Below, one piece after another: positions 29,970-39,200 of a stretch of 64,000 nucleotides of DNA. This DNA comes from Pseudomonas trivialis. GTDB taxonomy: Bacteria; Pseudomonadota; Gammaproteobacteria; Pseudomonadales; Pseudomonadaceae. Made by a program: the position numbers and the translations under genes. Every line of letters starts with the position of its first letter. The stretch's first letter is position 1. The stretch is from positions 124,001 through 188,000 of the forward strand of contig NZ_JYLK01000001.1 in assembly GCF_001439805.1 (NCBI RefSeq), given 5' to 3'. A model generated the notes under the pieces. That model ran no database searches. It was given only the letters and a program-made list of their open reading frames with translations, and was not told where the DNA came from.

Positions 29970-30305
29970 TTAAAGCAGTGTGATCGCACCGCCACTGCCC
30001 ATGCGTTGCCAGGGTAAACCCAGCACCAAGGCCTGAAGTTGCTCGGTATTCAACTCGAACTCAGGGCCTTGGCGAATGCCTGGCCAGTGGAATTTGCCTT
30101 GGTTCAATCGGCGAGCCGCCAGCCAGATGCCAAACCCATCATGCACCAGCACTTTCATTCGAGTGGCGCGGCGATTGGTAAACAGATAAGCGCAGTGCGG
30201 CTTCGCCGCACCGAACACCGTGATCACCCTGGCAAGCGCAGTCTCGGTGCCGGCACGCATGTCCATGGGTTCGGTGGCGAGCCAGATGAAGTCGATGCGG
30301 ATCAT
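29970..30305 (-). CDS. tnpB: IS66 accessory protein TnpB
   Basis: 111 residues from ATG 30305, overlapping the tnpA stop (ATGA); the frame upstream is only tnpA shadow. Motifs of the Orf2 family: TEPMDMRAGTETALARV, PHCAYLFTNRRATRMKVL, HDGFGIWLAARRLNQGKF. TnpB is required with TnpA and TnpC for IS66 transposition; its biochemical role is not known. Confidence 0.92.
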   Translation of the reverse strand: MIRIDFIWLATEPMDMRAGTETALARVITVFGAAKPHCAYLFTNRRATRMKVLVHDGFGIWLAARRLNQGKFHWPGIRQGPEFELNTEQLQALVLGLPWQRMGSGGAITLL

Positions 30306-30625
30306 CGAGTGAGCCCACGGATGAATCGGGCGCACCCTTCGGGATTTGAGGATGGCCACTTTATTGTGAGCGTCTGCTGGCCAAAAGGGACTTCGATGCT
30401 GACAGACATTTGCTGATTGGGTTGGATGCCGGGCTCCAGCTTCAACGGAACGAAAGCGGGTAAAGCGGGTACCTGATGATCCCGATAAACAGGTATCCAT
30501 TTGCGAACCAGGTTGGCGTTGATGCTGTGCCGTAAGGCTACGCTGGCGATCGAGACGCCAGGTTGCAGGCATTCCTGAACGACCTGGGTTTTAAAAGATT
30601 TGGAATAAGAGCTTCGTTGGCGCAT
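30302..30625 (-). CDS. tnpA: IS66 accessory protein TnpA
   Basis: 107 residues from ATG 30625 (MRQRSSYSKSFKTQVVQECL). A helix-turn-helix of the transposase_8 type: SIASVALRHSINANLVRKWI. It is the first gene of the tnpABC unit. The decayed relative at 15151-15483 shows that the genome region was hit by such elements before. Confidence 0.9.
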   Translation of the reverse strand: MRQRSSYSKSFKTQVVQECLQPGVSIASVALRHSINANLVRKWIPVYRDHQVPALPAFVPLKLEPGIQPNQQMSVSIEVPFGQQTLTIKWPSSNPEGCARFIRGLTR

Positions 30626-30703
30626 GGCAATCCTGACGATAAGGACGATGGTGTCCACGTATTTTTAAGTGGAGAAAATCGCCCTTATGGCTGGGATCAG
30701 GTA

Positions 30704-30733
30704 GGTGACTTCACCGGCCGGTTACGACGAAGC
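30704..30733. repeat. IS66 end and target duplication, tnpA side
   Basis: Inverted 22-bp end (30704-30725, ..CCGGCCGGTTAC) followed by the second GACGAAGC (30726-30733). Confidence 0.9.
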
Positions 30734-30917
30734 CAGCAACAGGAAGTAGCCAGATCGCCCAGCGATGAGTTTCCCGCCATTGCGTGGCGTGATCCAAAGA
30801 GAAGAGGAATAGCGCAGAGGCAGAACCCGCCAACAGAGCCACGAGACCTGCAAGCGCAAGCCATTTTGCTATGTAGGGCAGTAAGTCGAGTTGTTCAGGT
30901 CGTCGAAGTTTAGACAT
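30726..30917 (-). pseudogene. Fluoride/proton antiporter CLC-F, 5' part
   Basis: Encodes the N-terminal ~65 residues (MSKLRRPEQLDLLPYIAKWL, first membrane helix LALAGLVALLAGSASALFLF, then HRWAIWLLPVAGFVV). The frame runs into the IS end and stops a few codons later. The missing remainder, starting GLAYHLMGKPVDAGNNLI, is at 24281-25443; together they give a ~448-residue CLC, a normal length. It lies directly behind a fluoride riboswitch. Confidence 0.88.
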
Positions 30918-30974
30918 TTGGCCAGCCACAAAAAGTAAGTGGGCCTGACCAAAAGTGGGATTCTGAGCGCGAAC

Positions 30975-31064
30975 GCCTACAGACCTGTTTTGATCAGGTT
31001 TCTGTAGGCATCATCAGCTGCTACGGGCGCAGCGGTTGGTTAATGGAGGAATGCCATCTCCAAT
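30975..31064 (-). promoter_or_regulatory. Fluoride riboswitch (crcB motif) of the CLC operon
   Basis: On the minus strand the sequence reads GGAGATGGCATTCCTCC (31061-31045), ACCGCTGCGCCCGTAGCAGC, then TGATGATGCCTACAG. This is the conserved fluoride aptamer, close to the Pseudomonas form. The last aptamer bases pair within a second hairpin, GCCTACAGA..TCTGTAGGC (30975-31009), the likely expression platform. It lies 58 bp before the clc start and would switch on the downstream genes when fluoride binds; the IS66 insertion now separates it from most of them. Confidence 0.93.
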
Positions 31065-31178
31065 GGATCGATCTTAGCGAGCTGCGATGAAAATGTAAAA
31101 TCTTGTTACGGATGCCGCAGGCTTGGTCAGGGAAGATGCTCTGTCGGCGGGCATTTCCGTGAATAGCATCAAGCTAGC

Positions 31179-31538
31179 TCACCCCAAATCTTTAGCGGGT
31201 TTTGGTTGGTGTGACTCAATCTCGCCCTGACCGACAAAGCCCATCTCAATGGGAGACTTTATGTAGAACAGGCTAATCTGCTCTGCCTCTAATCTCTGAA
31301 AAAGACTGTCGCACTCGTCCTCCGTGATGGCGAGCTGAATTTCCACCGGCTCATCAGCCATCTCAAAAAAATACGCGGAATGTAATTTACCTGTTTGGCC
31401 GAAGCCTTCAATGCCTGTTGAAAGAGTGGCCCCCCGAAGCCCCAGATCTTTCGCCAGGTCTACAACCCAATCCCCCAACATTTTTCCTTTATAACGGCGA
31501 TTTTGTTGAGTAAAGAAAACGACCAGGAAGCCTTTCAT
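31179..31538 (-). CDS. DUF190 protein beside crcB
   Basis: 119 residues from ATG 31538 after GAGGTG. Clear DUF190: MKGFLVVFFTQQNRRYKGKM, LGDWVVDLAKDLGLRGATL, GFGQTGKLHSAYFFEMAD, LFYIKSPIEMGFVG. It follows crcB by 10 bp, so both share the riboswitch at 32048-32122. It is related to the protein at 23512-23835. Confidence 0.88.
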   Translation of the reverse strand: MKGFLVVFFTQQNRRYKGKMLGDWVVDLAKDLGLRGATLSTGIEGFGQTGKLHSAYFFEMADEPVEIQLAITEDECDSLFQRLEAEQISLFYIKSPIEMGFVGQGEIESHQPKPAKDLG

Positions 31539-31548
31539 GATTAGCACC

Positions 31549-31932
31549 TCAGCTTGAGCTCAAATATTGATATGTCAGCAGTCCGAGTGCAGTCATAACC
31601 AGCGATCCCGTGACATGGATGCCGATGGCTCCCAACGCCCAGACAATTCGACCTTCTTGAATTAGCGTCAGCGTTTCTGCGGAAAACGTAGAGAAGGTTG
31701 TAAGACCGCCGCAAAAGCCAGTCATGATCAGGAGGCGCCACTCTTGGCTGACCGAAGGAGTCGAAGCAAAGAATGCTAGCGCGAGACCGATGATGTACCC
31801 CCCAACAAGATTGGCTATGACTGTTCCCGGAGGAATTGTCGGGAACAGAGCATTCAGTCGCATACCTAATCCCCAGCGTATCCAGGCGCCGAGGGAAGCT
31901 CCTACGGCTATCGCAAACAGTGATTTCAACAT
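31549..31932 (-). CDS. crcB: Fluoride channel CrcB/Fluc
   Basis: 127 residues from ATG 31932, four membrane helices, normal for Fluc channels, which act as dual-topology dimers and let fluoride leave the cell. Signature residues: [29 protein letters not shown] (Asn lining the pore), and [16 protein letters not shown] with the conserved Phe box and sodium-site Gly-Thr region. With the CLC exporter broken, this is the intact fluoride exit route of the island. Confidence 0.94.
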   Translation of the reverse strand: MLKSLFAIAVGASLGAWIRWGLGMRLNALFPTIPPGTVIANLVGGYIIGLALAFFASTPSVSQEWRLLIMTGFCGGLTTFSTFSAETLTLIQEGRIVWALGAIGIHVTGSLVMTALGLLTYQYLSSS

Positions 31933-32047
31933 CGCTTCAATCCCTACCAATAAATTGCGATAGAACTGAGAAACCGCGAAGGCTTGGTATGCAGAAAGAT
32001 ATGAGATGGGGAATCATGTCCTATCCTCGATTGGGACAGGGAGCGCA

Positions 32048-32122
32048 CCTACGCACCCTGTCTAGGGTTCACGTAGGCATCATCAGCACGAAGGCGGTTA
32101 CAGGAGGAATGCCATCTCCTGA
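32048..32122 (-). promoter_or_regulatory. Fluoride riboswitch (crcB motif) of crcB
   Basis: Minus strand: GGAGATGGCATTCCTCC (32119-32103), then GTAACCGCCTTCG, GCTGATGATGCCTACG. It shares the invariant blocks of the first riboswitch with different stem sequences, as expected for an independent functional copy. A following hairpin, CCTACG..ACCCT / AGGGT..CGTAGG (32048-32077), shares the terminal aptamer bases and is the likely platform. 116 bp before crcB. Confidence 0.92.
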
Positions 32123-32268
32123 TCTGATCCTATAGCATCCTGACCGAAGACATCAACAAACTCATTCACACGTCACGACAACCTCTGCAGCCGCTTAAGT
32201 CCAAAGTACATGGCTTAGAAACCATTCAAGTTATATACAACCCAAGGCGACAAGCCACGGGGAGCGCT

Positions 32269-32395
32269 TGGCCGACCGCGACAACGAGCGGGCTCAAATC
32301 TCCACCCAGATCCAGAGGCGAATAGATCAGCAAGCTGTAGTCAGGGAACAGCTAGGGGCCAAGATGACTGCGGTTTAATTACAGAATCTAGGGTG
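32269..32395 (+). repeat. Diverged direct repeat, copy A
   Basis: About 127 bp beginning TGGCCGACCGCGACAACGAG, repeated at 32688-32814 with roughly 85 % identity. In one frame it reads ADRDNERAQISTQIQRRIDQ and ends in a stop, in the same frame as copy B, so both look like the 3' end of one gene whose body is gone. I do not recognise that gene. Confidence 0.75.
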
Positions 32396-32399
32396 CTCA

Positions 32400-32590
32400 G
32401 CAGCCTACCGCCGTGGTTTGCTCTATCGCTTCTTCAACGTGCTGGAGATTCATACTGATGGCCAAGCCGCGACGCTGGAGGCCGGTCATCTCTATCACCG
32501 CGAAATGAGGCATTCGGAGCTATCGATCAACCATCGCAAGCTGATTGGAGCAACGTTGCGGGCCTAAGACCTTGAGTACAACCACGCCGT
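32400..32590 (+). pseudogene. Degraded gajB fragment
   Basis: The frame from 32403 reads AYRRGLLYRFFNVLEIHTDG, then QAATLEAGHLYHREMRHS and INHRKLIGATLRA-stop-DLEYNHAV. It matches residues about 380-440 of the intact GajB at 34731-36164 (AYRRDLLYRFFSVIKIHIDG etc.). It has an internal stop at 32565 and lacks the helicase core, so it is the remains of a second Gabija copy, sandwiched between the two direct repeats. Confidence 0.82.
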
Positions 32591-32687
32591 TACCCGGCGA
32601 GAAGTGGGTTGTGGTCGTAGTCATGCAGGATCGTGACTGGAATCCCTCGGCTGTAGAAAAAGGAACAGTATTCACTGGTGGTTACGG

Positions 32688-32814
32688 TGGCCGACCGCGA
32701 CAACGAGCGGGCTCAACTCTACACTCAAATCCAGACGCGAATAGATCAGCAGGCTGTGGTCAGGGAGCAGCAAAGGGCTAATATGACTGCTGTTCGATTA
32801 CAAAACTGAGGGTG
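32688..32814 (+). repeat. Diverged direct repeat, copy B
   Basis: Second copy of the 32269-32395 sequence. Frame: ADRDNERAQLYTQIQTRIDQ then QAVVREQQRANMTAVRLQN-stop. It ends about 220 bp before gajA. Confidence 0.75.
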
Positions 32815-33031
32815 ATCGACATTCGCTGTGATTCCTCTCCAGTAAGTATCCCCAAGCCTGCGGGATAATGCGATCTTCGACGGATTCGTGCGGCGAGTTC
32901 CCCGGCTCGCTGGATGTCATCTATGATGGGTAAGGCGAATGGCCACTCCCGCAGCTCTCCTTTAGAGCCAGGTGAGGCGCTACTAATGGATTTCGCCTCA
33001 CTCATAGATGACGATCAGAGGATACCGGTCG

Positions 33032-34738
33032 GTGAAAATCAGAAAGATCGTGATCAAGAACTTTCGAGGGGTGAAAGCGCTTGATTGGAACGTGCCAACA
33101 GCCGACATTTTTTGCCTTATAGGCAAGGGCGACTCCTCAAAGTCCACCATCCTAGAAGCCATCCGTTACACGTTCCATCCCCAGTGGAATCTTGCTCTCA
33201 GCGACTCAGATTTTTACCAATGCAAGATCGCTGATCCCATTGTAATTGAGATCACAATTGGGCATTTGGCAGATGACTTCTGTGCACTCAATAAGTACGG
33301 ACTTCACCTGAGGGGCTGGGATGCTGCAGCTCAGAAGCTTCATGACGAGCCAGATGATCATTTTGAAAGCGTAGTGACCGCCCGGCTTACCGTCGAAAAG
33401 GACCTGGAGCCGAAGTGGACAGTCGTGTGTGATCGCAATCCTGACGGAGTGCAGTTCAAGCAGGCAGACAGAAACAAGGTCGGCGTGGGCCTCATCGGAG
33501 TATTTAGTGAACGAGAGCTTTCCTGGGCAAACGGAACTGCTCTTGCCAAGCTGACCGCGGCGCAGAGCTTGAGCGAGCTATTGGCCAATGCATCGAGGAC
33601 CGCGAGAGGTTCACTCGACGTCGACCGCGCTGTCACCCTGACAAACTTCGACAATGCAGCAACCAAATCACAAGAGATTGCGAAGCTCTTGGGTATCCCT
33701 GTACTTGATGCCTATAAGGCCCATCTCGACTTGGCGTCCATCAACCTGAAAGTTGGCGGTCTTTCCCTGCATGACGGCGAAATCCCGTTACGCCAGTTAG
33801 GTCTGGGATCTCGCCGAATGCTTCAGTGTGGAATCCAGAAAGCAGGTCTGGAGGAAGGCCATATCACCTTGTTCGATGAGTTGGAGTTCGGCCTCGAGCC
33901 CCATCGCATTACGCGTCTCGTCAAGCACATTAGGGAGGACAAACGTGGGCAGTATTTCCTAACCACTCATTCGCCCATGGTGCTTCGCGAACTCACGGTG
34001 CAGGACCTTCATATCGTCCACAGCAAGGGCGGGGTCGTGACGATCGTCTCTGCTGCCGAGAAGGGCCTCGAAGAGCATGAGGTTCAGGGGAAGATTCGTT
34101 CTAGCGCTGAAGCATTCTTGGCCAAAAAGGTCGTCGTATGTGAAGGCGCTACCGAGGTAGGTTTCATAAGGGGCTTTGACGATCACCAACTCGAGAATGG
34201 GCAAGATCCATTGTCGTATCACGGTGTGGCGTTGCTGGACGCCAAGGGAGCCAGCAAAGTGAAGGGCATGGCCATTGCTTTCAAAAAACTTGGCTATGAC
34301 GTGTCGGTGCTAGCTGATGGCGATGCCGAGAAGCAGTTCTCAGCCGCTGATGCTGCTGGGCTTGTGGCGTTAGGAATTCCCACCTACGTCTGGAGCGACA
34401 AACTTTCGCTTGAGGAACGGGCTTTTGCAGATCTACCCTGGGCTTCCGTACTTGCCAGTTTGACGCTTGCCGGAGTCGAACTTTTCTACTCGGTATACGA
34501 TCAAGTGCGATCGCAGTATCAGGACGTGCTCGACCCTGACATCAGCGAGTGGCGGGATAGCCCCAAGCTGCGGACTGCAATTGGTGCTGCAGCAAAGAGT
34601 GCGGGGTGGTTCAAGGACACTACTAGAGGCGATCAGTGGTTCAAGTCGGTGAGTGCTGCTTTCAACGATCCCATGTTCGGCAAAACAAATCTCGCCGTAG
34701 AGTTGGGAAGGCTTTGGGAGTGGGCCAAGCGTGTCTGA
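33032..34738 (+). CDS. gajA: Gabija defence protein GajA (OLD-family ATPase/TOPRIM nuclease)
   Basis: 568 residues from GTG 33032, 9 nt after AGAGGA; an ATG at 33008 would add eight residues but has no ribosome site. An SMC/ABC-type ATPase domain starts KIRKIVIKNFRGVKALD with Walker A GKGDSSKS (about 31-38), the LRQLGLGSRRM signature and Walker B ITLFDELEFG (about 278-287). A TOPRIM domain follows: VVVCEGATEVGF (catalytic Glu) and VLADGDAEKQF. GajA is a sequence-specific nicking endonuclease held off by nucleotides in the cell and released during phage replication. It overlaps gajB by 8 nt. Confidence 0.9.
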   Translation: MKIRKIVIKNFRGVKALDWNVPTADIFCLIGKGDSSKSTILEAIRYTFHPQWNLALSDSDFYQCKIADPIVIEITIGHLADDFCALNKYGLHLRGWDAAAQKLHDEPDDHFESVVTARLTVEKDLEPKWTVVCDRNPDGVQFKQADRNKVGVGLIGVFSERELSWANGTALAKLTAAQSLSELLANASRTARGSLDVDRAVTLTNFDNAATKSQEIAKLLGIPVLDAYKAHLDLASINLKVGGLSLHDGEIPLRQLGLGSRRMLQCGIQKAGLEEGHITLFDELEFGLEPHRITRLVKHIREDKRGQYFLTTHSPMVLRELTVQDLHIVHSKGGVVTIVSAAEKGLEEHEVQGKIRSSAEAFLAKKVVVCEGATEVGFIRGFDDHQLENGQDPLSYHGVALLDAKGASKVKGMAIAFKKLGYDVSVLADGDAEKQFSAADAAGLVALGIPTYVWSDKLSLEERAFADLPWASVLASLTLAGVELFYSVYDQVRSQYQDVLDPDISEWRDSPKLRTAIGAAAKSAGWFKDTTRGDQWFKSVSAAFNDPMFGKTNLAVELGRLWEWAKRV

Positions 34739-36164
34739 AGACCTCGCAATCAAGCTCAACGACTGTACCTCCAAGGGCTATGTAATCGCGCCAGCGGGGT
34801 TTGGAAAGACTCATCTCATCGCAATGGCGGTGCGAGCGTCCAGCGGCCGGCAGCTTATCCTGACGCACACCTTTGCCGGCGTGAACTCGATAAAAATGAA
34901 GATGGCAAACTTGGGCGTTCGCGGTTCCCAGTACCAAGTCGATACGATCGCGAGTTGGGCACTTCGCCTCTGTTTGGCATATCCGAAGGCATCAGGGTGG
35001 AAAATTGAAAACCCGACCAGTAAACAGTGGTGTAAGTTGTACGAGTGCTGCACCCGTTTGCTGGGCAAAAGGTTCATCCGTGAGGCGGTGTCGTCAAGCT
35101 ACATAGGTCTCTACGTCGACGAGTATCAAGACTGCTCAGACCTGCAACACGATCTGGTGTGTAGCCTGGCGGAGTTCCTCCCGAGCCGGATTTTGGGTGA
35201 CCCCCTGCAAGCCATATTCGATTTTGACGACGGCAAGCCCGTTGATTGGGAAGCCAGCATCTATCCCGAATTTTATTGCTTGGGACAGTTGGAGGTCCCT
35301 TGGCGGTGGATCAACGCGAAGAGTCCAGCCCTTGGCGAGTGGCTAAAAGAGACAAGGCGAAAGATTGAGCTCGGCCAAAAGATTGACCTTCTTGCCAAAC
35401 TGCCACCAAGCGTAATCAGTGCCCACACCCAGCCCGAGTATCTAGTCGCTGAACAGTACTCAGCGCTGTGTGGGCTGTTGAACCATAATGAGAGCGTCAT
35501 CGCCCTGCACGGTGGCGATCAGCAGTCCAAGAACAAAACGCATCTCTTGGCAAAATCCATGGCCGGACGCTTTTCGTCAATCGAGGAAATCGAAGGGAAA
35601 GATCTGCACTTATTCTTTAAAAAGCTAGGGGCTGTAAAGAGCGCTCAGGATGGCTTTCTGCTCGCTGTGACGTTTGCGATGAAATGCTTTACAGGCGTAC
35701 CTGGCACGTTAACGGCAGGCACTAGACGAGGCGAGGTGACCAAGCTTCGCCAAACTACCAAATATCCGCTGGTACTCCAGGCGGCAAATGACTATCTGAC
35801 TGTTCCGTCCAGCAGCAATCTCAAGGCTTTTTTTCATGCATTAAAGAGTAACCCTGAAACTTCAGCCTATCGCCGTGATTTGCTCTATCGTTTCTTCAGC
35901 GTCATCAAGATCCATATTGATGGCCAAGTTGCGACGCTAGTGGAGGCTGGTGTCCTGTATCAGCGTGAAATGAGGCACTCCGGTCGGCCGATCAACCACC
36001 GCAAGTTGATTGGAACGACGTTGTTAGTCAAGGGACTTGAGTATGACCACGCCGTCATTCTCCATGCCGACTCGCTTGATGCGAAGGATTTATATGTAGC
36101 GATGACCCGTGGGGCGAAATCTCTGACGATCATTGGGACATGCAGACATCTACCAGTATTTTGA
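34731..36164 (+). CDS. gajB: Gabija defence protein GajB (UvrD-like helicase)
   Basis: 477 residues from GTG 34731, within the end of gajA. Superfamily 1 helicase motifs: APAGFGKT (20-27), QLILTHTFAGVNSIKMKM (Ia), VDEYQDCSD (II, 129-137), RILGDPLQAIF (III), GTTLLVKGLEYDHAVIL (V) and LYVAMTRGAKSLTII (VI). The core is shorter than UvrD, as in other GajB proteins. It senses DNA ends or termini and works with GajA in a large complex. A decayed relative of its C-terminal part lies upstream of gajA. Confidence 0.9.
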   Translation: MSEDLAIKLNDCTSKGYVIAPAGFGKTHLIAMAVRASSGRQLILTHTFAGVNSIKMKMANLGVRGSQYQVDTIASWALRLCLAYPKASGWKIENPTSKQWCKLYECCTRLLGKRFIREAVSSSYIGLYVDEYQDCSDLQHDLVCSLAEFLPSRILGDPLQAIFDFDDGKPVDWEASIYPEFYCLGQLEVPWRWINAKSPALGEWLKETRRKIELGQKIDLLAKLPPSVISAHTQPEYLVAEQYSALCGLLNHNESVIALHGGDQQSKNKTHLLAKSMAGRFSSIEEIEGKDLHLFFKKLGAVKSAQDGFLLAVTFAMKCFTGVPGTLTAGTRRGEVTKLRQTTKYPLVLQAANDYLTVPSSSNLKAFFHALKSNPETSAYRRDLLYRFFSVIKIHIDGQVATLVEAGVLYQREMRHSGRPINHRKLIGTTLLVKGLEYDHAVILHADSLDAKDLYVAMTRGAKSLTIIGTCRHLPVF

Positions 36165-36165
36165 A

Positions 36166-36189
36166 TACGCCTACGCCTACGCCTACGCC
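36166..36189 (+). repeat. Four perfect TACGCC hexamers after gajB
   Basis: TACGCC repeated four times, beginning 2 bp after the gajB stop codon and 57 bp before the next gene. Copy number could vary by slippage; it may just be neutral spacer sequence. Confidence 0.8.
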
Positions 36190-36246
36190 ATTGCATGCGC
36201 AATCTAAGGTTTTAATAACTGCATAATTTATCTGAAAGGGACATCG

Positions 36247-39200
36247 ATGAAAGGTATACCTGTAGGAAGTAACGAAATAGAAAAAGATTTCGCAGAGTTC
36301 ACGAAAGCTAACTCAATTGAAGGGTTGCATGTTTTTTTTCGAAGGATATGTCTTTACTTAGGCCTTGATGAAAGGCACCCACTAGTTTCAGTTTTTGACA
36401 CCGCTAACGGCGAAGCTATAAAAAAAATGGTAGCCTCTTGTTTGCTACGAGTTGTTAGTCAACATTCTAAGATTCTTTGGGAAGATACTGCATTACGGCT
36501 AAAAGTCTCGACCTTGTGGGATGATGTTTATTCTAAAGATATTTATAAGATATTGAAGCTTACAGGAAAAATCGCTAATCATGATCTTTTTCGGAAAATG
36601 GAAGAGGTTGAATCAACTCAATTAAGACAGTTCGAAGATTTAGCTGGATCAATGATTAGCGTGGAAACTGCTTCGGAGGTCCGTCGTAGATACCAAAAGC
36701 TTTTGAGTAGTCCTCTAACGAAAATATTTTCCGAGAGTCAAATTTACGATAGATCCTTAGTGTCGCCTGAGCGTGTGGCTGAAGTATTCAATGCTTTAGA
36801 TGGTTACATTGAATCTGATAGGGTAAATTCATCAAAATCTTTCTCAAGGCTTGAGGACGTAATTACAAAATATGACGAGGATATTCGTAGGCACGGGGCG
36901 AATATATACGTTGAAACATTTGTTAGTAAAATAATACATGAAGTGCTTTCTGTGACTGCGCTGCACTTTGAGCTTAGTGGATCACAACAGTCTGCCGAAT
37001 TGGTAATAGCCGGAACGGACAGGAAATATCCTCTTCACACGACAGGTGAGGTGTTTTCTTATAGAATGAATTTGGTCAATGTTGGGCCAGGCATTGCATA
37101 CAACGTTCAAATAAATATTTTGGAGGTGGACAGCAGTATTGAAGTTGAATCTCAAGAGCTGTCTTTGGGGGCTTTGGATGTAGGGATACATGAGTTTATT
37201 GTAAACATGAGGTCGAATTGTGACGCCTATAGAACACCAAGCATTTTGGGTTTAATGTCTTGGACAGACTATTCTGGTGTAAGAACTGAGATCGATTTTG
37301 AACTCCTCATCATCCCTCAGAATGGAACTTTAGATTGGCAGAAAATAAAGTACCTACAGCCGTACAGTTTGGAATCTGTCGACAGCGAAGACGAGCTGAT
37401 TGGCCGTAAAGATATGCTGGAGAATATCTACTCTAAACTTTCTTTGAGAAAGGGCGAGTCCTCAATAATTTACGGTCAGAAACGGGTAGGTAAGACTTCT
37501 TTGGCTAAGACGATACAGAATAGATTTAAGGCTAAAGCCAATCACATCGCGATCTTTATTGAAACTGGAAGTCTCGATAAGACTTCACCGGGTCGATTTA
37601 TAAAATCATTAGGCGATAAGGTCATTCGCTCGTTAGCTCGGCATGTTTCAATTGATCCAGAAAGCTACAAAGTAGACTCATCTTTATCTCCACTAGTTTC
37701 TTGTATAGAAGATATTGTTCACGCACATCCTGATCTTAAAATCGTCTTAATAATAGACGAATTCGATGAAATTCCGTCTCAGCTTTATCCTTATACTATT
37801 GAGGGTGATTCTTTTTTTCATAATTTGAGAAGCTTCAGCGGTGAAAGTGGTGAAGGACGAGTCTCCCTAATACTAGTAGGTGGTGAGAATATGGGAGTTA
37901 TCATGCAGAGTACGGATAAATTGAACAAGTTTGATGCGTCCAATGTCGGTTACTTTAATAAGTCAGAATACTGGGAAGACTTTAAAGAGCTTCTGGTAAC
38001 GCCGGTGCGTGACGTTATGGAGTATAGCGATGAGGCAATTTTGAAACTTTATGAAGCAACCGAAGGTAACCCATTTTATACAAAGTTTGTCGCGAAAGTT
38101 CTATATAAGAAAATGTGTGATAGACGGTGTTCATTTATTTCTGCGGATGAGATTGAAGATGCCGTCAGGGATAGCGTACAAACAATGGAGGCGATTAATT
38201 TAAATCATTTTTGGAGTGATGGCATCAGAGTAGAGGATCCTGAGCGACGAGATCTTATAGAGACGGAACGTAGAAGATTTTTGATATCTTTTGCTGACAA
38301 ACTCCGTGAGCATGGCACTGTAGATAAAAAAATGATGTTTGGGGGGGCAGACTTTGGCGTGCAAAAGGAAATACTTGATAGTTTCGTTAGCCGAAATATT
38401 CTCGTCGAAGAAGAAGGTAGTTTGAGAATTAAGCCAAAGCTATTTGAACGATGGTTAGTAGAGAAAGGCGTTCATACATTAAGGGCTGCATTTGCTGATG
38501 AAGAAGCGCTGAGTGCCTTTGAGGCGAGAGAGAGCGCTGCATATATACCAGACTCCAGCTTGATTTCATTAGCAGATAGTTGGGAACTCTATAGAGGGCG
38601 CAGAGTGGGCTCAAGCGAAATTAGAGCGTGGCTAGCTCAATTCGAGAGTAATGCAGAGCGTTGTCTAGCATTCAAGATTCTAGAAAATATAAATTTTTAT
38701 GGAGAGGCTAGAGTCAGAGAGAAATTAAAAATAATACATGATGTGGTCAGGCGAGAAGTTGTTTACTCTGTTAAGAGCGGAGAGCGTTCCAGGCGCGATA
38801 TTATTGTTAGTGCTTTCGGTCCACCTTCTAAAAGCGGTTCATCCTATCTGAGAATGTATGTTTCCGAAAATGGAATTATTTCAAATGGTGTAAAGAGCTC
38901 TGCTGATATACCGAAGGCTTTGAGCGGCGACGAGCAAACTAAAGCAGTCGTCTTTATCGATGATATAATTGGTTCTGGCACTACTATGATTGACTGCCTC
39001 CGGGAGTTTAGCGAGGCGGCGGGAGAGATGATTTCGCAAAGAGATATCCTAGTAGTGGTCGGGGTTATATGCGGACTTCGAAGTGGTGTAGAAAAAGTCT
39101 TACAAGTTATAGACTCTGGTGAGTTTCCATTTCGTGTAGAGCTCAAGGTTTGTGATGTCCTTGACGAAGGGGACAGAGCATTTTCACAGGTGTCACAGCT

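Larger units (their letters stand above)
25444..30725 (-). mobile_element. IS66-family element with a valyl-tRNA synthetase passenger
   Basis: 5,282 bp. The ends are GTAAGCGGTTGGTAAACCCA.. (25444-25465) and, inverted, GTAACCGGCCGGTGAAGTCA.. (30704-30725): 16 of 22 bases match and both start GTAA as in IS66 elements. It is flanked by a perfect 8-bp direct repeat, GACGAAGC, at 25436-25443 and 30726-30733, the duplication length made by IS66. Inside are tnpA, tnpB, tnpC and a complete valS-like gene, all on the minus strand. I see no second pair of ends separating valS from the tnp genes. Joining the flanks restores the CLC reading frame. Confidence 0.92.

Noticed and set aside
32778..33005. 75-residue minus-strand frame divergent from gajA
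   Set aside because: No ribosome site and it overlaps direct repeat B, whose plus-strand frame looks like the genuine coding relic.
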